Notes: generated by a model from the letters alone, not told the origin. 64,000 nucleotides of DNA from Silene latifolia (GCF_048544455.1 NC_133534.1:122846269-122910268), one strand, 5' to 3'. Positions 11,137 to 23,734 are shown, counted from the first letter of the stretch. Translations and numbers: made by a program.

Positions 11137-12857
11137 TGGTCGGACTAAATCTTTTCGGTAACTTGTCGTTAGGAGCACCTAGACCAAAACACAATTTATA
11201 GCTTCACAAACAACTCTACAATTAGTAAAGAGGCAAGTAAAGGTCGGATCCCAAGGGACGGGAATTAAAATGAGATTTCTATTGCAACTAGTGGTGTCTT
11301 AGGGGTGTCACAATTTGTGTTGATGTAGAAGGTCACTAAACTAAATAGCAATGAAAGTAAACAAGCAAGATGAATTAAAAAGGGTTGTAAACAATTGATA
11401 AAAAGCACTAGGGTATCATGGGGTCATAAGGGATTCATGGAAATTGATCATACAAACATGTTCTCAAATTATAAGCAAGCATTTATTGTTGTGATGGATT
11501 GAGTTGGGTTATATCTTACAATCCTAGGAAAGTTTGGGTCCCGGAGCCGAATCGATTAGATTGTACAACACCTACAAGTCGACTTAGTCTTCTCTACTAA
11601 ACAACATGCATGGTCTAATGAGACTCGAGTTGGTTTATGTCTTACAAGTCTCATTGAAAAGATAGGTGATGGCTAAAAAATGCAAGGATTCAGAGGCTCG
11701 CATTTCATCAAACATAACATGTGCATGAGTTCAGATCATAACAAGCAAGCAAATAAACCATGAAAGCATATTAATTTAAGCATGAATCATTCCCCATGTT
11801 GGTTTCCCCTAATTACCCATTAACCCTAGCAAAGGTACTACTCACTCATTATCATGTTGAACATGCTAGCAAGGTTGTCAATCATACCAACAAAGTGAAA
11901 CATGATGAATAAATGAAAGTAATTAGCAATATATAAAAAGGGATTAAGAGAATTATACCTACTAATGATTCCAACAATAAAGCAAAGAATAAAAGAAGTA
12001 CTTGATGCTTGATTGAGAGGTTGTCAATCTCCCAATAATAACCCAAATAATCTTCAATTACCGAAAATAAAGGATGAACAAAAGGGAGATTAAGGAAATA
12101 AAACTTGTATTAAAACTTGATTAATTGTTGATTACAATATTAAAGAGAGATTTGATTGATATTAACTATACTAAAGATTGCTAAGAAGAACATGCTCTTG
12201 TAATTAGACTAATGGGGTATTTATAGTGGGGATTAGGTGTAGGAATTAGGGTTAACTAAGGGCTTAAATGACGATTAAGTCCCAACTTAAGGAAACGCCG
12301 GTATTTTTGGAAGGATGGGCATCTTTCTTGAAGCTTGAAGAAGACGAAGTTGTGCTGCCTTGGAATCCGTGCGTCTTTAGCACGGGACGGCCGGATTCGC
12401 GGGTCTCTGCTCGGGCGTCTTTTGGGGTTGCTGCCCGGGCGTCTTGGAATGAAGACGCACGTATTGTGAAGGTGGAAGACGGGCGTCTTCAGGACAATCC
12501 GCACGGATTGCTGGACAGTCACATTTCTTCTTCTTTTCTTCCCTTTTCTTCATAAAATCCTTGGGGATTTCCTCGGGGATGCAAGGATTTTTCCTCATCA
12601 TTGCCCATCTACTATAGTATGTACAAAGGCCTTCTAATCTTGTCTCTCCTTGATGCTTGGTCTTTGAATTCAATCAATTTATCCTCGTTTTGCCATGAAA
12701 ATGCAAGGTTTGCACTCCTTTCCTACCAACGACACAAAACCTCAAAGAATATGCAAAACAAAGAACTAAAGACAATAAATGACTCAAATATGCACTAAAA
12801 AGCATGGGAACAGGGCTAATTCGGGGGACTAAATATGCTCTAATTATGGTCACATCA
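11137..12857 (-). repeat. Family B LTR in tandem unit 2
   Basis: 1721 bp, preceded by AAGAG (11132-11136). It is about 19 bp shorter than its partners because one palindromic module has been lost between repeated GCGTCTT strings (array now 12364-12509). It is followed by the family B polypurine tract. Confidence 0.88.
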
Positions 12858-13289
12858 AATATCCCAAAACCGAACCTTTGCTCGTCCCGAGTAAAGAGGT
12901 GACAAAGACTAGGACCATTATTTAAACTAACCTAATAATATAGACGATATGAGACAATTAGCGGGTCTCACTCCGCCCCTTCAACTCACAACAAGACAAC
13001 CATGAGGTAGGATGCCTTCTTGCCAAAATGGCGACACATCCAAACATTAAGCACACAAAAACAAATAATGGATGCATCTACAAAAGAATAGCCACTTTCC
13101 TCATCTAAGTGACGGAAATTATCTACAAGGGAAGCAATTCAAGGGTACACACTCCTTCATAGATGCAATTTCTTCAAACTACTAAGCCTAGAAGGATACC
13201 AATAAATCACCTCCAAGTTGTGTCAAGCTAGGGTACCTTTGTCCTCAATCGTTAAATGCTTTTGTCATGAGTAGACTCCCTATGGTGTT
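12858..13289 (-). mobile_element. Truncated 3' internal end of a family B element, unit 2
   Basis: Same content as 7160-7610, with a 19-bp deletion near 13021 between short direct repeats (CTTGC). It ends at the same breakpoint. Confidence 0.8.
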
Positions 13290-13712
13290 TTTATGCTCGA
13301 AATATGGATTTTTCATGATAAAAATCGAATTTAATTGTTAAATGGGTTAATATGAGATAAATTTCGAATCTGGTCATAGAAATTTAGTATGTTGTCACAT
13401 GAAATTTTACAAGATGTGTGTAATATAATAGGCTATAATGAAGTCTTCATGCATGATTTATGAATTTTTGATGAAAAATAGAATAAATAGTTACTTAATT
13501 AGTGAAAAATTGCTAAAACATACTTCATGACTAAGGAAAAACGTCACATGTTGCATTTTATTATCTTTTTCAGATCTAAAATTGAAAAGTTGATGAGTAT
13601 ATTTTTTTTTCTCATGTTTTTATGATTTTAATTGATAAATCCAATAAACCGCAACATAGTTTTTCCGATAAATTTTTCGAAATTTTAACCTACGTTTTTG
13701 AACATTATGAGT

Positions 13713-15219
13713 TGATGCGTGTCTTTTATATGATGTTTTACATCCCATTTTACACGCATTTCAGAGCTCATTCATGTAGTTTATGCTACATTTCTCCCTA
13801 TTTCCGTCTACTTCCGTATTTTTGTACATTATTGCAGAAATGTGAAGAATCCAGCGGGAATCGAGCTAAATCCATCCCCGAGTATCTTGCATTGCATTTG
13901 ACGTGAAGTATTCGCTTAAGGAACGAGCTTGGTGCGCAATTCAAGGCCCAAAAGACAAATCCACGAGATTATAGAAGTCAAGTAGCAGCTCAAGCAGTCG
14001 ATCGACCACTACCATTAGTCGATCGACCAACCATCGGGTTCTAGAAGCTACTGTTCATTGTTATTCAGTCGATCGACCAGTCCTAGCAGTCGATCGACCA
14101 GACTGCTATTCCAGACGAGAATTAAAAGACCGTGAATCTTGAAGCCCAAATTTATGTTAGGTTTAGGAAATAAAGTTACGTTAGTTGCTATATAACGTAA
14201 CCTAGAAACATCAGTTTTGACATCAAGTTTTGACATTAAGTTTTACATACAATTCTTTAGAAATAATTAGGGTTTGGGAAACTATTTCGCATTGGATTTT
14301 CGTTGTGACTTCAATCATTCCGTTACGATCCTTCTGCAATTTCGGTATTCACTTGCTCTATTTTCAGTTCATTTTTATTGCATCGTTAGTATAGGAATTG
14401 TTAGTTAGTCTCCCGAAACCGATTTATCTTTATTGTTAATTGTTTGTTCATTCGTTTTAAGCATGAAACCTTCTGTCTATTTCGTTAATTTCATTGTTGT
14501 TATTATCATTAGTATGAGTAGCTAAATCAATTGTGCTAGGATGTAGGGGAGTTGTATTGTAGGCGGCAATATAAAGAACACGGCCTGATTTGCGTGTTGG
14601 TCGATCGACCGCCATACCTGGTCGATCGACTGACCACGCGAGGTTTTTATTTTCGTTTTAATTGTTCAAATTCTTAATTCGACGAATCGAGTGCACACGA
14701 CTAGTTGAATGCTTAGGATAACACTGACCCATTAGATCGAGAGATAGGGACAGTTGTTAGATCACCAATTAAAATGACTAAACTATGCTCAGATCGAAAG
14801 ATAGGTAAAGTTTAGATTTTTAGTCACTTTTCAGGACGAGAGTCGGTATTAGTGATATTAGGGACTTATAGCGAGATCAAAAGGTGTTATCTGTTAAGAG
14901 TGGACCGAGAGGACCTCTTTATTTCCCGCCTCATGTGTTTGAATTAGACCTGTTTAATATGTTGCCGCCGAAACTATAATGAACCAACCATCCTACTACC
15001 TCTTTTATATTTGATTTTATATATTTCATTAGTCTACTTTTCTTTTATTTAGCTATAGACCAAACCCAATCAAACCCCCACCTTTTGTTACTTTAGACCG
15101 AATTTAAACAACTAGAAATTACGTCCCCGCACTCTCTCGTGGTTCGACCCGACTGCCGCTAGCTATAGTTGTAGTTGGAGATTATAAATATTATTTTTTA
15201 CACCTCACGACGGGTATCA
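13713..15219 (+). repeat. 5' LTR of A2 (family A)
   Basis: Begins TGATGCGTG and ends GGGTATCA. CGATCG cores are at 13999/14020, 14070/14091 and 14602/14623, each pair exactly 21 bp apart. A TATATAA-type box follows the first two pairs, as in the solo LTR. Confidence 0.93.
13995..14099. promoter_or_regulatory. Two CGATCG palindrome pairs in family A U3
   Basis: Pairs at 13999/14020 and 14070/14091, each 21 bp centre to centre, within AGTCGATCGACC-type 12-14 bp palindromes. They lie about 100 bp before the TATATAA box, a position expected for U3 activator sites. The function is inferred. Confidence 0.5.
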
Positions 15220-15224
15220 AATTT

Positions 15225-15242
15225 AGGCGCCGTTGCCGGGGA
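15225..15242 (+). other. Primer-binding site of A2 (tRNA-Asp type)
   Basis: AGGCGCCGTTGCCGGGGA, matching the tRNA-Asp 3' complement at 17 of 18 positions; the first base is A instead of T. It begins five bases after the LTR end. Confidence 0.85.
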
Positions 15243-15345
15243 GGCAATAGTTCTAATTTTTAGTTGTTTTATTTTTAGTCTTTCTTTAGTTTAAGGGACT
15301 TCTGTTCCTTAAACTTTTCTTATATTCTTTTTGTAGTTTCTTCTT

Positions 15346-18300
15346 ATGCGCAGGTCTCAGGGTGGTGAACTAGTACCATTAAATCCCGAGATCGAGAAAT
15401 CCTTGCGCGAGTTGAGACGATCACAAAGGGTATTACCGACGAGAGGAAGAGCGAGTACTGTCAAGCCACTACGAGAACGCTCTGTTTGAAGGAGATCCAC
15501 CTACATCTCCCGCCTCTACTTCTTGGTGAGACAGTTACTTCTCTAGAAATCCCGATTATGGTGAAGAAGCAACCATTGCTAGTCACTCGAGCCAACAGTG
15601 CGAATCTCTACAAAGGATTCGAACTACGGGGAGGCGAGAAAATTCGAGCCAAAGCCTTCCTATATTAACCTGGTTGAGAGAAACCAGTTCGGGGGAGCTG
15701 CAAATGAAGATGCAGCCAAGCACATAGAGATTTTTATTGATTACTGCTGCTCTATACCCCCGCCGGCCGGTGTGACCCAAGATCAGATCAAGGAGACCAT
15801 GTTCATTTTCTCTCTTCGTGACGCTGCAAGAGAGTGATATAGAGATCTGGACCGAGCCGCCCATGGGATCACCGGCTGGAATTCCTTAGCCCTGGCATTC
15901 TACAAAAAGTACTTCTCTGCCTCGAAGACGAATGCCATTAGAGCTCAGATCACGAGCTTTAAACAAGGGCCAGATGAGAACTTCCATGAAGCATGGGTCC
16001 GTTTCAAGAAACTGGTGCGAACCATACCGCACCATGGGTTCAAAAAATGGAGCTTGTGCAATCAGTTCTATAATGGACTGTATGACGATCAGAGGGCCAT
16101 ATTGGATGCTGCAGCCAATGGCTGATTTGCTGAGAACATGGGAGAGACTAAGGGGTGGAAGATTATCGATGATTTGGCCACTCATAAGGACGAATATGGG
16201 AATTCAAGTTGAAACCAGAGGAGAGCTGCTGAATCTTCCTCTGTTGCTGCACTAGAAGCCCTCACTGCAAGGTTTGACAAATATGAATTAGGAGGAGCTT
16301 CTAAAGGTGGGATGTACCAAGTAAATGCTGTTTCAGACGGTCCTTTCGTCTGTAGAAGATGTGGAGCTGAGGGACATGTCTTAGAGAATTGTCCCAGTCC
16401 TTTCGAGTCTTGTGCTGCCTTTCAACACTATAAGCAGACAAACACGTACTATGAGCCGAATGTCCACCCCAACTTGAGGTGGAGTAGCCAGAATGTCCTA
16501 AATCCGACTCAACCTCCACAACAGCAGCAGCAGCAACCCTATGTGCCCCCTCATCAAAACCAACAACAATATCAAAAACCTCCTTATGTGCCGCAGCAGC
16601 AACAACAATCCCATGGTTCTGATTTTGCTGAGTTCAATAACTTGTTGCTGAAGGAGTCCCAAGCAAGAGAGGCCGGGATGAAGCTACTAGAGAGCCAAAT
16701 TGCTCAATTGGCTAGTAAGAGTACCACTCGAGCTCCGGGACACTTACCGACTCAAACCGACCAAAAGGAGACCCTAAACGCTATCACGTTGAGGAGTGGG
16801 TCCACCCTGGAGGGGCCTGCCATGGTCGAGGATGCCCCTGAAAAGAATGAAAGAGGCGGAACCGAGTCAAAACAAAGTTGTAACGAATAATTCAAAGAAA
16901 AAGGCGTCTACCAGGTATATCAGTCGATCGACTGATATACCCGGTCGATCGACTGATATGCGGGTTCTGAGCTTTCGAATCGTACATCTCGCCGATCGAT
17001 CGAGCAAGGTGGTCGATCGACTGAGACCCCTGCTGATATTGAGAAATTTCGTCCTTCAATGCCCGATAATTTGAGAGACCATTTGTTCCAGGGTTCGATA
17101 ACTCCGAAAGTATTGGGGAAAGACCCGAGTGCTGATGGGTCCGTCGCGATTCCGAAGTTCGATCCGATGACGGTTAATGGCTCACATTTGAGACGGTCTG
17201 AGGAGGGTTCGAGCTTCAATAAGGAGAAGGTGGTGGACTTTCAGCCTAAGTCCACGGATACCGGCACGCGCGATTTAGGGGAGAGGGCTAAAGTACTTCT
17301 CTCAGCCCCATATCCAGAGCGACTAGTGCTGACAAAGGAACAGGTATCTTTCAATAAATTTGAAAAGGTTATTCGTAGTTTGAATGTACAAGTTCCTTTC
17401 CCTGAGTTGGTCAATCAAGTGCCTGCCTACACTAAATTCATGAAACAACTCCTGTCTAAGAAAAAGTCACTTGAACATGTTCATACTGTCGCATTAACTA
17501 AAGAGTCATGCTCTTACTTGTCTCACACTGCACCTCATAAGCTAGAGGACCCGGGTAGCTTTTCTGTTCCTTGCAATATAGGTACCTTCTCTATTGAGAA
17601 GGCATTATGTGACTTAGGAGCTAGTATAAGCGTCATGCCTTTGAGTCTAGCTCGAAAGCTCAAATTGACTAGGTTCGCAATGACAGATATGACAGTACAG
17701 ATGGCTGACCGATCTGCGGTCCAGCCAATAGGAGTTTTAGAAGACATTCCTGTCCAAATAGGGAAGTTTTTCTTCCCTGTTGACTTTGTTGTACTTGACA
17801 TGCCTGAGGATGCCCATATTCCCATTATTTTGGGTAGGCCATTTCTGCACACTGCTGGTGCAGTCATAGATGTCGGTCTAGGAACCCTGACTTTTAAAGT
17901 GGGCAAGCATTCTATTGTTTTTGCTCAGCCATCTAAGAAAAAGGACCCCATGTGGCCTGTGACTTGTAACACGGTTTCTGACAAGAAATCGTACTTTATG
18001 CTTCCTGATTCACCTATCTCTATTCCTGTTGTAACCCCTCCGACCCAGATTGGGAGCAAATTGGAGGAAGATTTGTCTATTTCTGATATTGCAGGAGCTG
18101 GTTTGGGGAAGGAAGAACAACAAGTTGCTCCAACTGTAAAGAGGCCAATCATTCTAAGAGGAGGTCTTGGTTGCCTTAGCTATGGCATTAATGAGGAAGT
18201 TGATGACGAACCGGTCAAGGCACGGAAGTCCGACTTGGACTTTGATGAGTAAGAAGAGGTCATTGACTGGGGAGATAAAAGTGTTGATCCGTTGAGCCAT

Positions 18301-18417
18301 ACGGACGTGGAAGCTAAGAAGGGTGCAGCTGCTAAGATAAGCATCGTTGAGGCTACCTCTAGTAGCCAGAAGCCGACAAAGTGGGCCATTCCGTGGCCGT
18401 TCTTCATCAACTACTAG
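15346..18417 (+). pseudogene. gag: gag-protease pseudogene of A2
   Basis: Starts at ATG 15346 (MRRSQGGELVPLNPE). A frameshift near 15470 ends the first frame at 15489. The gag core follows in the frame of 15598: NLVERNQFGGAA near 15665, GVTQDQIK near 15770, LALAFYKKYF near 15890 and HEAWVRFKKL near 15990. In-frame TGA stops lie at 15835, 16123 and 16210. A CCHC knuckle (CRRCGAEGHVLENC) is at about 16353-16394, then a Gln/Pro-rich linker. TAA at 16888 and further shifts around the palindromes near 16900-17045 precede the protease part, with ALCDLGASISVMP near 17604 and PIILGRPFLHTAGAVIDV near 17822. TAA at 18250 interrupts the end, and the frame closes at 18417. Gag would form the particle and the protease would cleave it; this copy is dead. 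Confidence 0.9.
16921..17021. promoter_or_regulatory. CGATCG palindrome pairs in the gag linker of A2
   Basis: Cores at 16925/16946 and 16993/17014, each 21 bp apart. The second pair includes a CGATCGATCG duplication (16993 and 16997). In the locally open frame they encode RSTD and DRSS, the same phase as in element 1. Confidence 0.5.
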
Positions 18418-20618
18418 TTGATCACATGTTTTCCAAACTTTTTATTTGCTTTTGTTAGACACTTTTTATTGCTTTTGTGTGCGCGAAACTTCGGATTTTA
18501 TTTTGCTTGCTTAGGATTTTATGCGTTTGAGACTTTATTCTGGGTTTTGCGCAATTTTAGGCGCGTATTATTGTGCACTTGCAGGTTTTTAGACCTCATT
18601 AGCTCAAGTAATTGAGCAAATACGAAGAAATAAGGAGTACAAAGCAAAGTATTTTCGATTGATCGATCGGCTACATTGGTCGATCGACCGAGTTGCACTT
18701 TCCGGGAGCTATGTTCTCGACACATTGGTCGATCGATCGCCGTTCTTAGTCGATCGACCAAGGACGCATTGTATACTGTTCACGGCCTCTCCACTGCTGT
18801 GTTTGGTCGATATGTGGACTTAAGGGAGTTTTCTACTCCACTTTATTTTCCGTCCAATTATTTATTTCTTCTAATTTTCTCATTTGTGCACATATTTACC
18901 GCTTCAAAATTGTCTTCTCGATTTTATGCGTGGGTTTTATTTGTCTTTCAGGTACTTTTTAGTAGCACTGCTGGCTACTGAAACCTCCTAGCTCACGCTG
19001 GTTTGGGGAGGTTTCCTTTTTGCTGCGCTTAAAGTCTTGCGAGTTCCCGATTTTCACTTCATGTCTTATTTACTTCATTCTCTCGCAAATTCCCGTTTTC
19101 CATTTTTCTTCATTACATGATTTTGCACAATGGGGACATTGTGCGATTTGGTTTGGGGAAGGGTTTTGCGTCGCATATCATTTTCTTGCATTCACGTTTA
19201 CATTCTGTTTTGCATTGTTCATTTCATTTTATACGAAATTCAAAAAAATTGAAAAATTTCAAAAATTTCCATAAAATGCACGTTTATTTTAGCATATAGG
19301 TCGAGTCGGAACGGTAGTATTTCAAGGATGATATTGCATTTGCACCTGTTTTGCCTAAGCCTTGCTTGATTAACATGTTATTAGTAGAATCGTAAATGCA
19401 TATCTACGAGTTTTCGTTAATTATTTGCTGGACTTAAGCCTTGACTTTGAAAATTGGCAAGCTACATCATATTTCTGAGATTTAGAGCCTATAACCGGTG
19501 ACATCTATGACCAGTTTATTTAGGAATATGAGTAGTACTCCTTATGAGGCATGTCACATAAATGTGCATAAATATGAACTTAATCTGCTTAATACCTGTA
19601 CGCATTCGGTCTGTGGTTAGTTGACACATGTGGTAGAGGTTTCCCCTTATTCGTTTTGCCCATTAACCCCACACTGCCAAAAACAGCTTTTTTTGTCCCA
19701 TTACTACATCCTACATTTAGCCTGCCCTTGTCAAGCTAGTAGTCTGTGTTCTTGGGTTTGTTACTTAGTTTTTGGTAGCATATGCTCATGTTTGAAATAT
19801 TGTTGGAAAGATGAAAAGGAGGAAAGAAAGAAATAGAAAAGAAAAAAAAAGCTGAAAAAATGATTCGAAAAAAAAAAAAAAAGAGTTCTGTACTGTTCAT
19901 GTGGTCGATCGACTGCCCCTTTTGGTCGATCGACTGAGGTTCGAGAAAAAGAGAAAGAATCAATTCGCATAATTCAAAATCCTTATCTTTTGGCGATCTT
20001 TGCTCCCATGTATTATTCATATTTTGTGGGGAGTTAGTTGATTACTTTTATACCTGGAGATTGTGAGATTTGTGCTTGCTATAGCACCGTTCCATCTGTT
20101 TTTGAGCAAGAAGTTGGATGTTGCCATATGGTTCCGTTTCGGTACTAGCTTGATCACCTGTACCTCCACTTTTCCATAAATGTTTTGCCTTTTCTTACCC
20201 ATACCTCACATATCCACATATATACCTCGGCATGTGTCATGGTCTCTTGTTGGTTGGAATGCGTATGTACGGTTGTAGAGATTGCTTTCATTTTAGACTG
20301 CAGGCATGTTCTTATAGGTCGTAGTTAGGTGAGAGTCTTTACAAAACCAATTCTTTCTATCTTTACGTTATTCACCTCTGCTTGTTTGAGTGATATGAGC
20401 GACCCGTGAGAGTCCAATTTGATGAGTCTCTACAGTTGACGGTTCAGTAGTTTTAACGACTCCATAACTCGTTTGCATGATTCATTTGCTAATTGATTGT
20501 TGGTTGTGCATTAAATTGGTTTAGGCTTTACATGTTGCATTTCGCTCTGAGATTATACTCGTTCCATTAGGTAATTAGATCGAGTCTCGTTCTTGCTTGG
20601 GGACAAGCAAGGGTTCGG
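18418..20618 (+). other. Noncoding 3' region of A2
   Basis: No coding similarity. It holds CGATCG pairs at 18664/18681, 18730/18751 and 19906/19927, GGTTTGGGGA polypurine-like tracts near 18999 and 19150, a hairpin at 19125-19144 and an A-rich stretch at 19805-19883. Several small frames here are low-complexity and not supported. Confidence 0.7.
19125..19144 (+). other. Perfect hairpin with GGGA loop in A2 3' region
   Basis: GCACAATG-GGGA-CATTGTGC: an 8-bp stem and a 4-base loop that fits the GNRA tetraloop rule. A polypurine-like GGTTTGGGGAAGGG follows directly. Family B carries a related ACATTG-AGGA-CAATGT hairpin in its own 3' region. Confidence 0.5.
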
Positions 20619-20630
20619 TTTGGGGAAGTT
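20619..20630 (+). other. Polypurine tract of A2
   Basis: The GTTTGGGGAAG run lies immediately before the 3' LTR start TGATGCG at 20631, the plus-strand priming site. Confidence 0.8.
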
Positions 20631-22133
20631 TGATGCGTGTCTTATATATGATGGTTTACATCCCATTTTACACGCATTTCAGAGCTCATTCATGTAGTTT
20701 ATGCTACATTTCTCCCTGCTTCCGTCTACTTCCGTATTTTTGTACATTATTGCAGAAATGTGAAGAATCCAGCGGGAATCAAGCTAAATCCATCCCCGAG
20801 TATCTTGCATTGCATTTGACGTGAACTATTCGCTTAAGGAACGAGCTTGGTGAGCAATTCAAGGCCCAAAAGACAAATCCACGAGATTATAGAAGTCAAG
20901 TAGCAGCTCAAGCAGTCGATCGACCACTACCATTAGTCGATCGACTAACCATCGGATTCCAGAAGCTATTGTTCATTGATATTCAGTCGATCGACCAGTT
21001 CTAGCAGTCGATCGACAAGACTGCTATTCCAGACGAGAATTAAAAGACCGTGAATCTTGAAGCCCAAAGTTATTATAGGGTTAGGAAATAAAGTTACGTT
21101 AGTTGCTATATAACGTAACCTAAAAACATCAGTTTTGACATCAAGTTTTTACATTAAGTTTTACATACAATTCTTTGGAAATAATTAGGGTTTGGGAAAC
21201 TATTTCGCATTGGATTTTCGTTGTGACTTCAATCATTCCGTTACGATCCTTCTGCAATTTCGGTATTCACTTGCTCTATTTTCAGTTCATCTTTATTAAA
21301 TCGTTAGTATAGGAATTGTTAGTTAGTCTCCCGAAACCGATTTATCTTTATTGTTAATTGTTTGTTCATTCGTTTTAAGCATGAAACCTTCTGTCTATTT
21401 CGTTAATTTCATTGTTGTTATTATCATTAGTATGAGTAGCTAAATAAATTGTGCTAGGATGTAGGAGAGTTGTAGTGTAGGCGGCAATATAGGGAAACAC
21501 GGCCTGATTTGCGTGTTGGTCGATCGACCGCCATACCTGGTCGATCGACTGACCACGCGAGGTTTTTATTTTCGTTTTAATTGTTCAAATTCTTAATTCG
21601 ACGAATCGAGTGCACACGACTTGTTGAATGCTTAGGATAACACTGACCCATTAGATTGAGAGATAGGGACTGTTGTTAGATCACCAATTAAAATGACTAA
21701 ACTATGCTAAGATCGAAAGATAGGTAAAGTTTAGATTCTAATCACTTTTCAGGACGAGAGTCGGTATTAGTGATGTTAGGGACTTATAGCGAGATCGAAA
21801 GGTGTTATTTGTTAAGAGTGGACCGAGAGGACCTCTTTATTTCCCACCTCATGTGTTTGAATTAGACCTGTTTAATATGCTGCCGCCGAAACTATAATGA
21901 ACCAACCATCCTAGTACCTCTTTTATATTTGATTTTATATATTTCATTATTCTACTTTTCTTTTATTTAGCTATAGACCAAACCCAATCAAACCCCCACC
22001 TTTTGTTACTTTAGACCGAATTTAAACAACTAGAAATTACGTCTGCCTCTCTGTGGTTCGACCCGACTGCCGCTAGCTATAGTTGTAGTTGGAGATTATA
22101 AATATTATTTTTGACACCTCACGACGGGTATCA
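20631..22133 (+). repeat. 3' LTR of A2 (family A)
   Basis: 1503 bp. It nearly matches the 5' LTR, with scattered substitutions. CGATCG pairs at 20917/20938, 20988/21009 and 21521/21542 are all 21 bp apart. Followed by TSD TGAGT at 22134-22138. Confidence 0.93.
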
Positions 22134-22138
22134 TGAGT

Positions 22139-23734
22139 GTCATGGTATTTTTCCAGAATGTTCATGAGTTTAAATTTTGAATTTTGAATTTATTTGAAAT
22201 TTTTGAGATTTATTTGGAGTTTATGACATTTTTTGTAATTTTGAGTCCATTAATGAACAATTTTGAGAAATATAAGTTAATTATTGTCAATATGTTAGTG
22301 GAGACTAATTTTGAGTCCTAAGTTGGTTAGGGTAATTAACTTGTGCATAAATATGATTTTATGTAATTTATTTTGATTTTAAAAGGTTGAATCACGCAAA
22401 TCCGTAAAAACCGTTTAATATACGATATTGGTTCCCTAAAGGCGATTTAACATAAAATTGGGCATGTTCATACATATTATAATACTGCATTTTATTTATG
22501 ATTGTCATAATTTTATTTTATATAATTTTATTTTATGTAATTTTACTTAGTATGGCCTTAGTTTTTTAATGGTACTAGCCGAAATATATGGGAATATCGA
22601 TTCGGTTGTAATTTATTGTGATCTCGTATCACCGTTTTGTAATTTAATAGATTTATTTTATTTTAATTACATATGTATAATAGGAAATTATGTAATTTGT
22701 TATGTAAATTATTTATTTCGGAGTTCCTGAAGACGGTGTCACTCAAGGAAGACGATACATAAAGACGGTGTTACCTCGAGATGCGTGCCAAAACCGAAGT
22801 TCAAGGGACCAATGGAGTTGGTTTCCGAATATGTAATAGTTAATTAGATTTTCTATTTTAGGAAGGCCATACTAGGATTTAATTTATGCTTTGCATTTTA
22901 TTTATATGTTGCATGCATCGCTATATCGCCATAACTAAAACAAGCATTGTATTTTTAATCGAGTTTATCGACCGTGTCAATTGCAATTATCGTAGTTCAC
23001 CGCTTTAGTTCACTTAAAACGTGATAGATAATTAATTGACATGACCTCTCGCTAAAAACAAACAATTGAGACTTAGCCTTACCAAAAAGTAGAAACCATG
23101 AAAACCTATTTCGTGAGGGAGTGCACTCGGCCACACCGGGGTACAAACCTTGTTATGTAGGGGAAGTGGGTGATAAATGTCTATCCACCGAATTCATGTT
23201 GATGAGGGTTTCATCGGCCACACCGTGCCCAAGTTAATGTGGGTTTGGATCATGGACACATTTATTCGAAATTTGGATTGAACTCAACAAAAGTTTTTGA
23301 TAAGGGTTTCATCGGCCACACCGTGCCCTTGTCGGATGTGTTTTGGGCTAAAGATAAATGTTAATGTAATTTTATCGACCAAGAGTTCTAAAACTAGAAT
23401 CGATTAAAGAGTTAATCCACCGAGTTATATTGATAAGGGTTTCATCGGCCACACCGTGCCCTAGTTAATATGAATTTGGATCTTGGAATCATTTATCATA
23501 GTTGGGTAGAGGTCACTATATAAATGCTATACTTGTTTACAAGTATTATTATAACGATAAATGTTAGTTTTCATCAATCCGTTGTCGTATTGTTCTATTT
23601 CTTTACCTCAATTCATATACGATATCATTTCGATTTTTGATTCAAATCTCCATTAAAACATCGTAACTAAAGACAAATATGAATTAGCTTATAAAACCTC
23701 ATATGAACCATTGCTAAGGATCTCTTGTAAAGAG
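22139..23734. other. Noncoding sequence between A2 and B1
   Basis: Third copy of the stretch at 9538-11136, with the degenerate GGCCACACCGTGCCC blocks from about 23127. It ends in AAGAG (23730-23734), the left target duplication of B1. No gene seen. Confidence 0.55.

Larger units (their letters stand above)
7611..13289. repeat. Tandem segment, second unit (with solo family A LTR)
   Basis: About 5.68 kb. In order: AT-rich noncoding sequence with a family A solo LTR at 8032-9532, then noncoding sequence to 11136, a family B LTR (11137-12857) and the truncated family B end (12858-13289). Apart from the state of the family A insertion it is colinear with 13290-25925. Confidence 0.82.
13713..22133 (+). 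mobile_element. A2: full-length non-autonomous Athila-type element (no pol)
   Basis: 8421 bp with two LTRs (1507 and 1503 bp), PBS, gag-protease pseudogene, 2.2 kb of noncoding 3' region and a polypurine tract. Target duplication TGAGT is at 13708-13712 and 22134-22138. RT, RNase H and integrase are absent: after the protease frame closes at 18417 no pol similarity is seen before the 3' LTR. It fits the TR-GAG class of gag-only elements and would have needed enzymes in trans. Confidence 0.92.
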
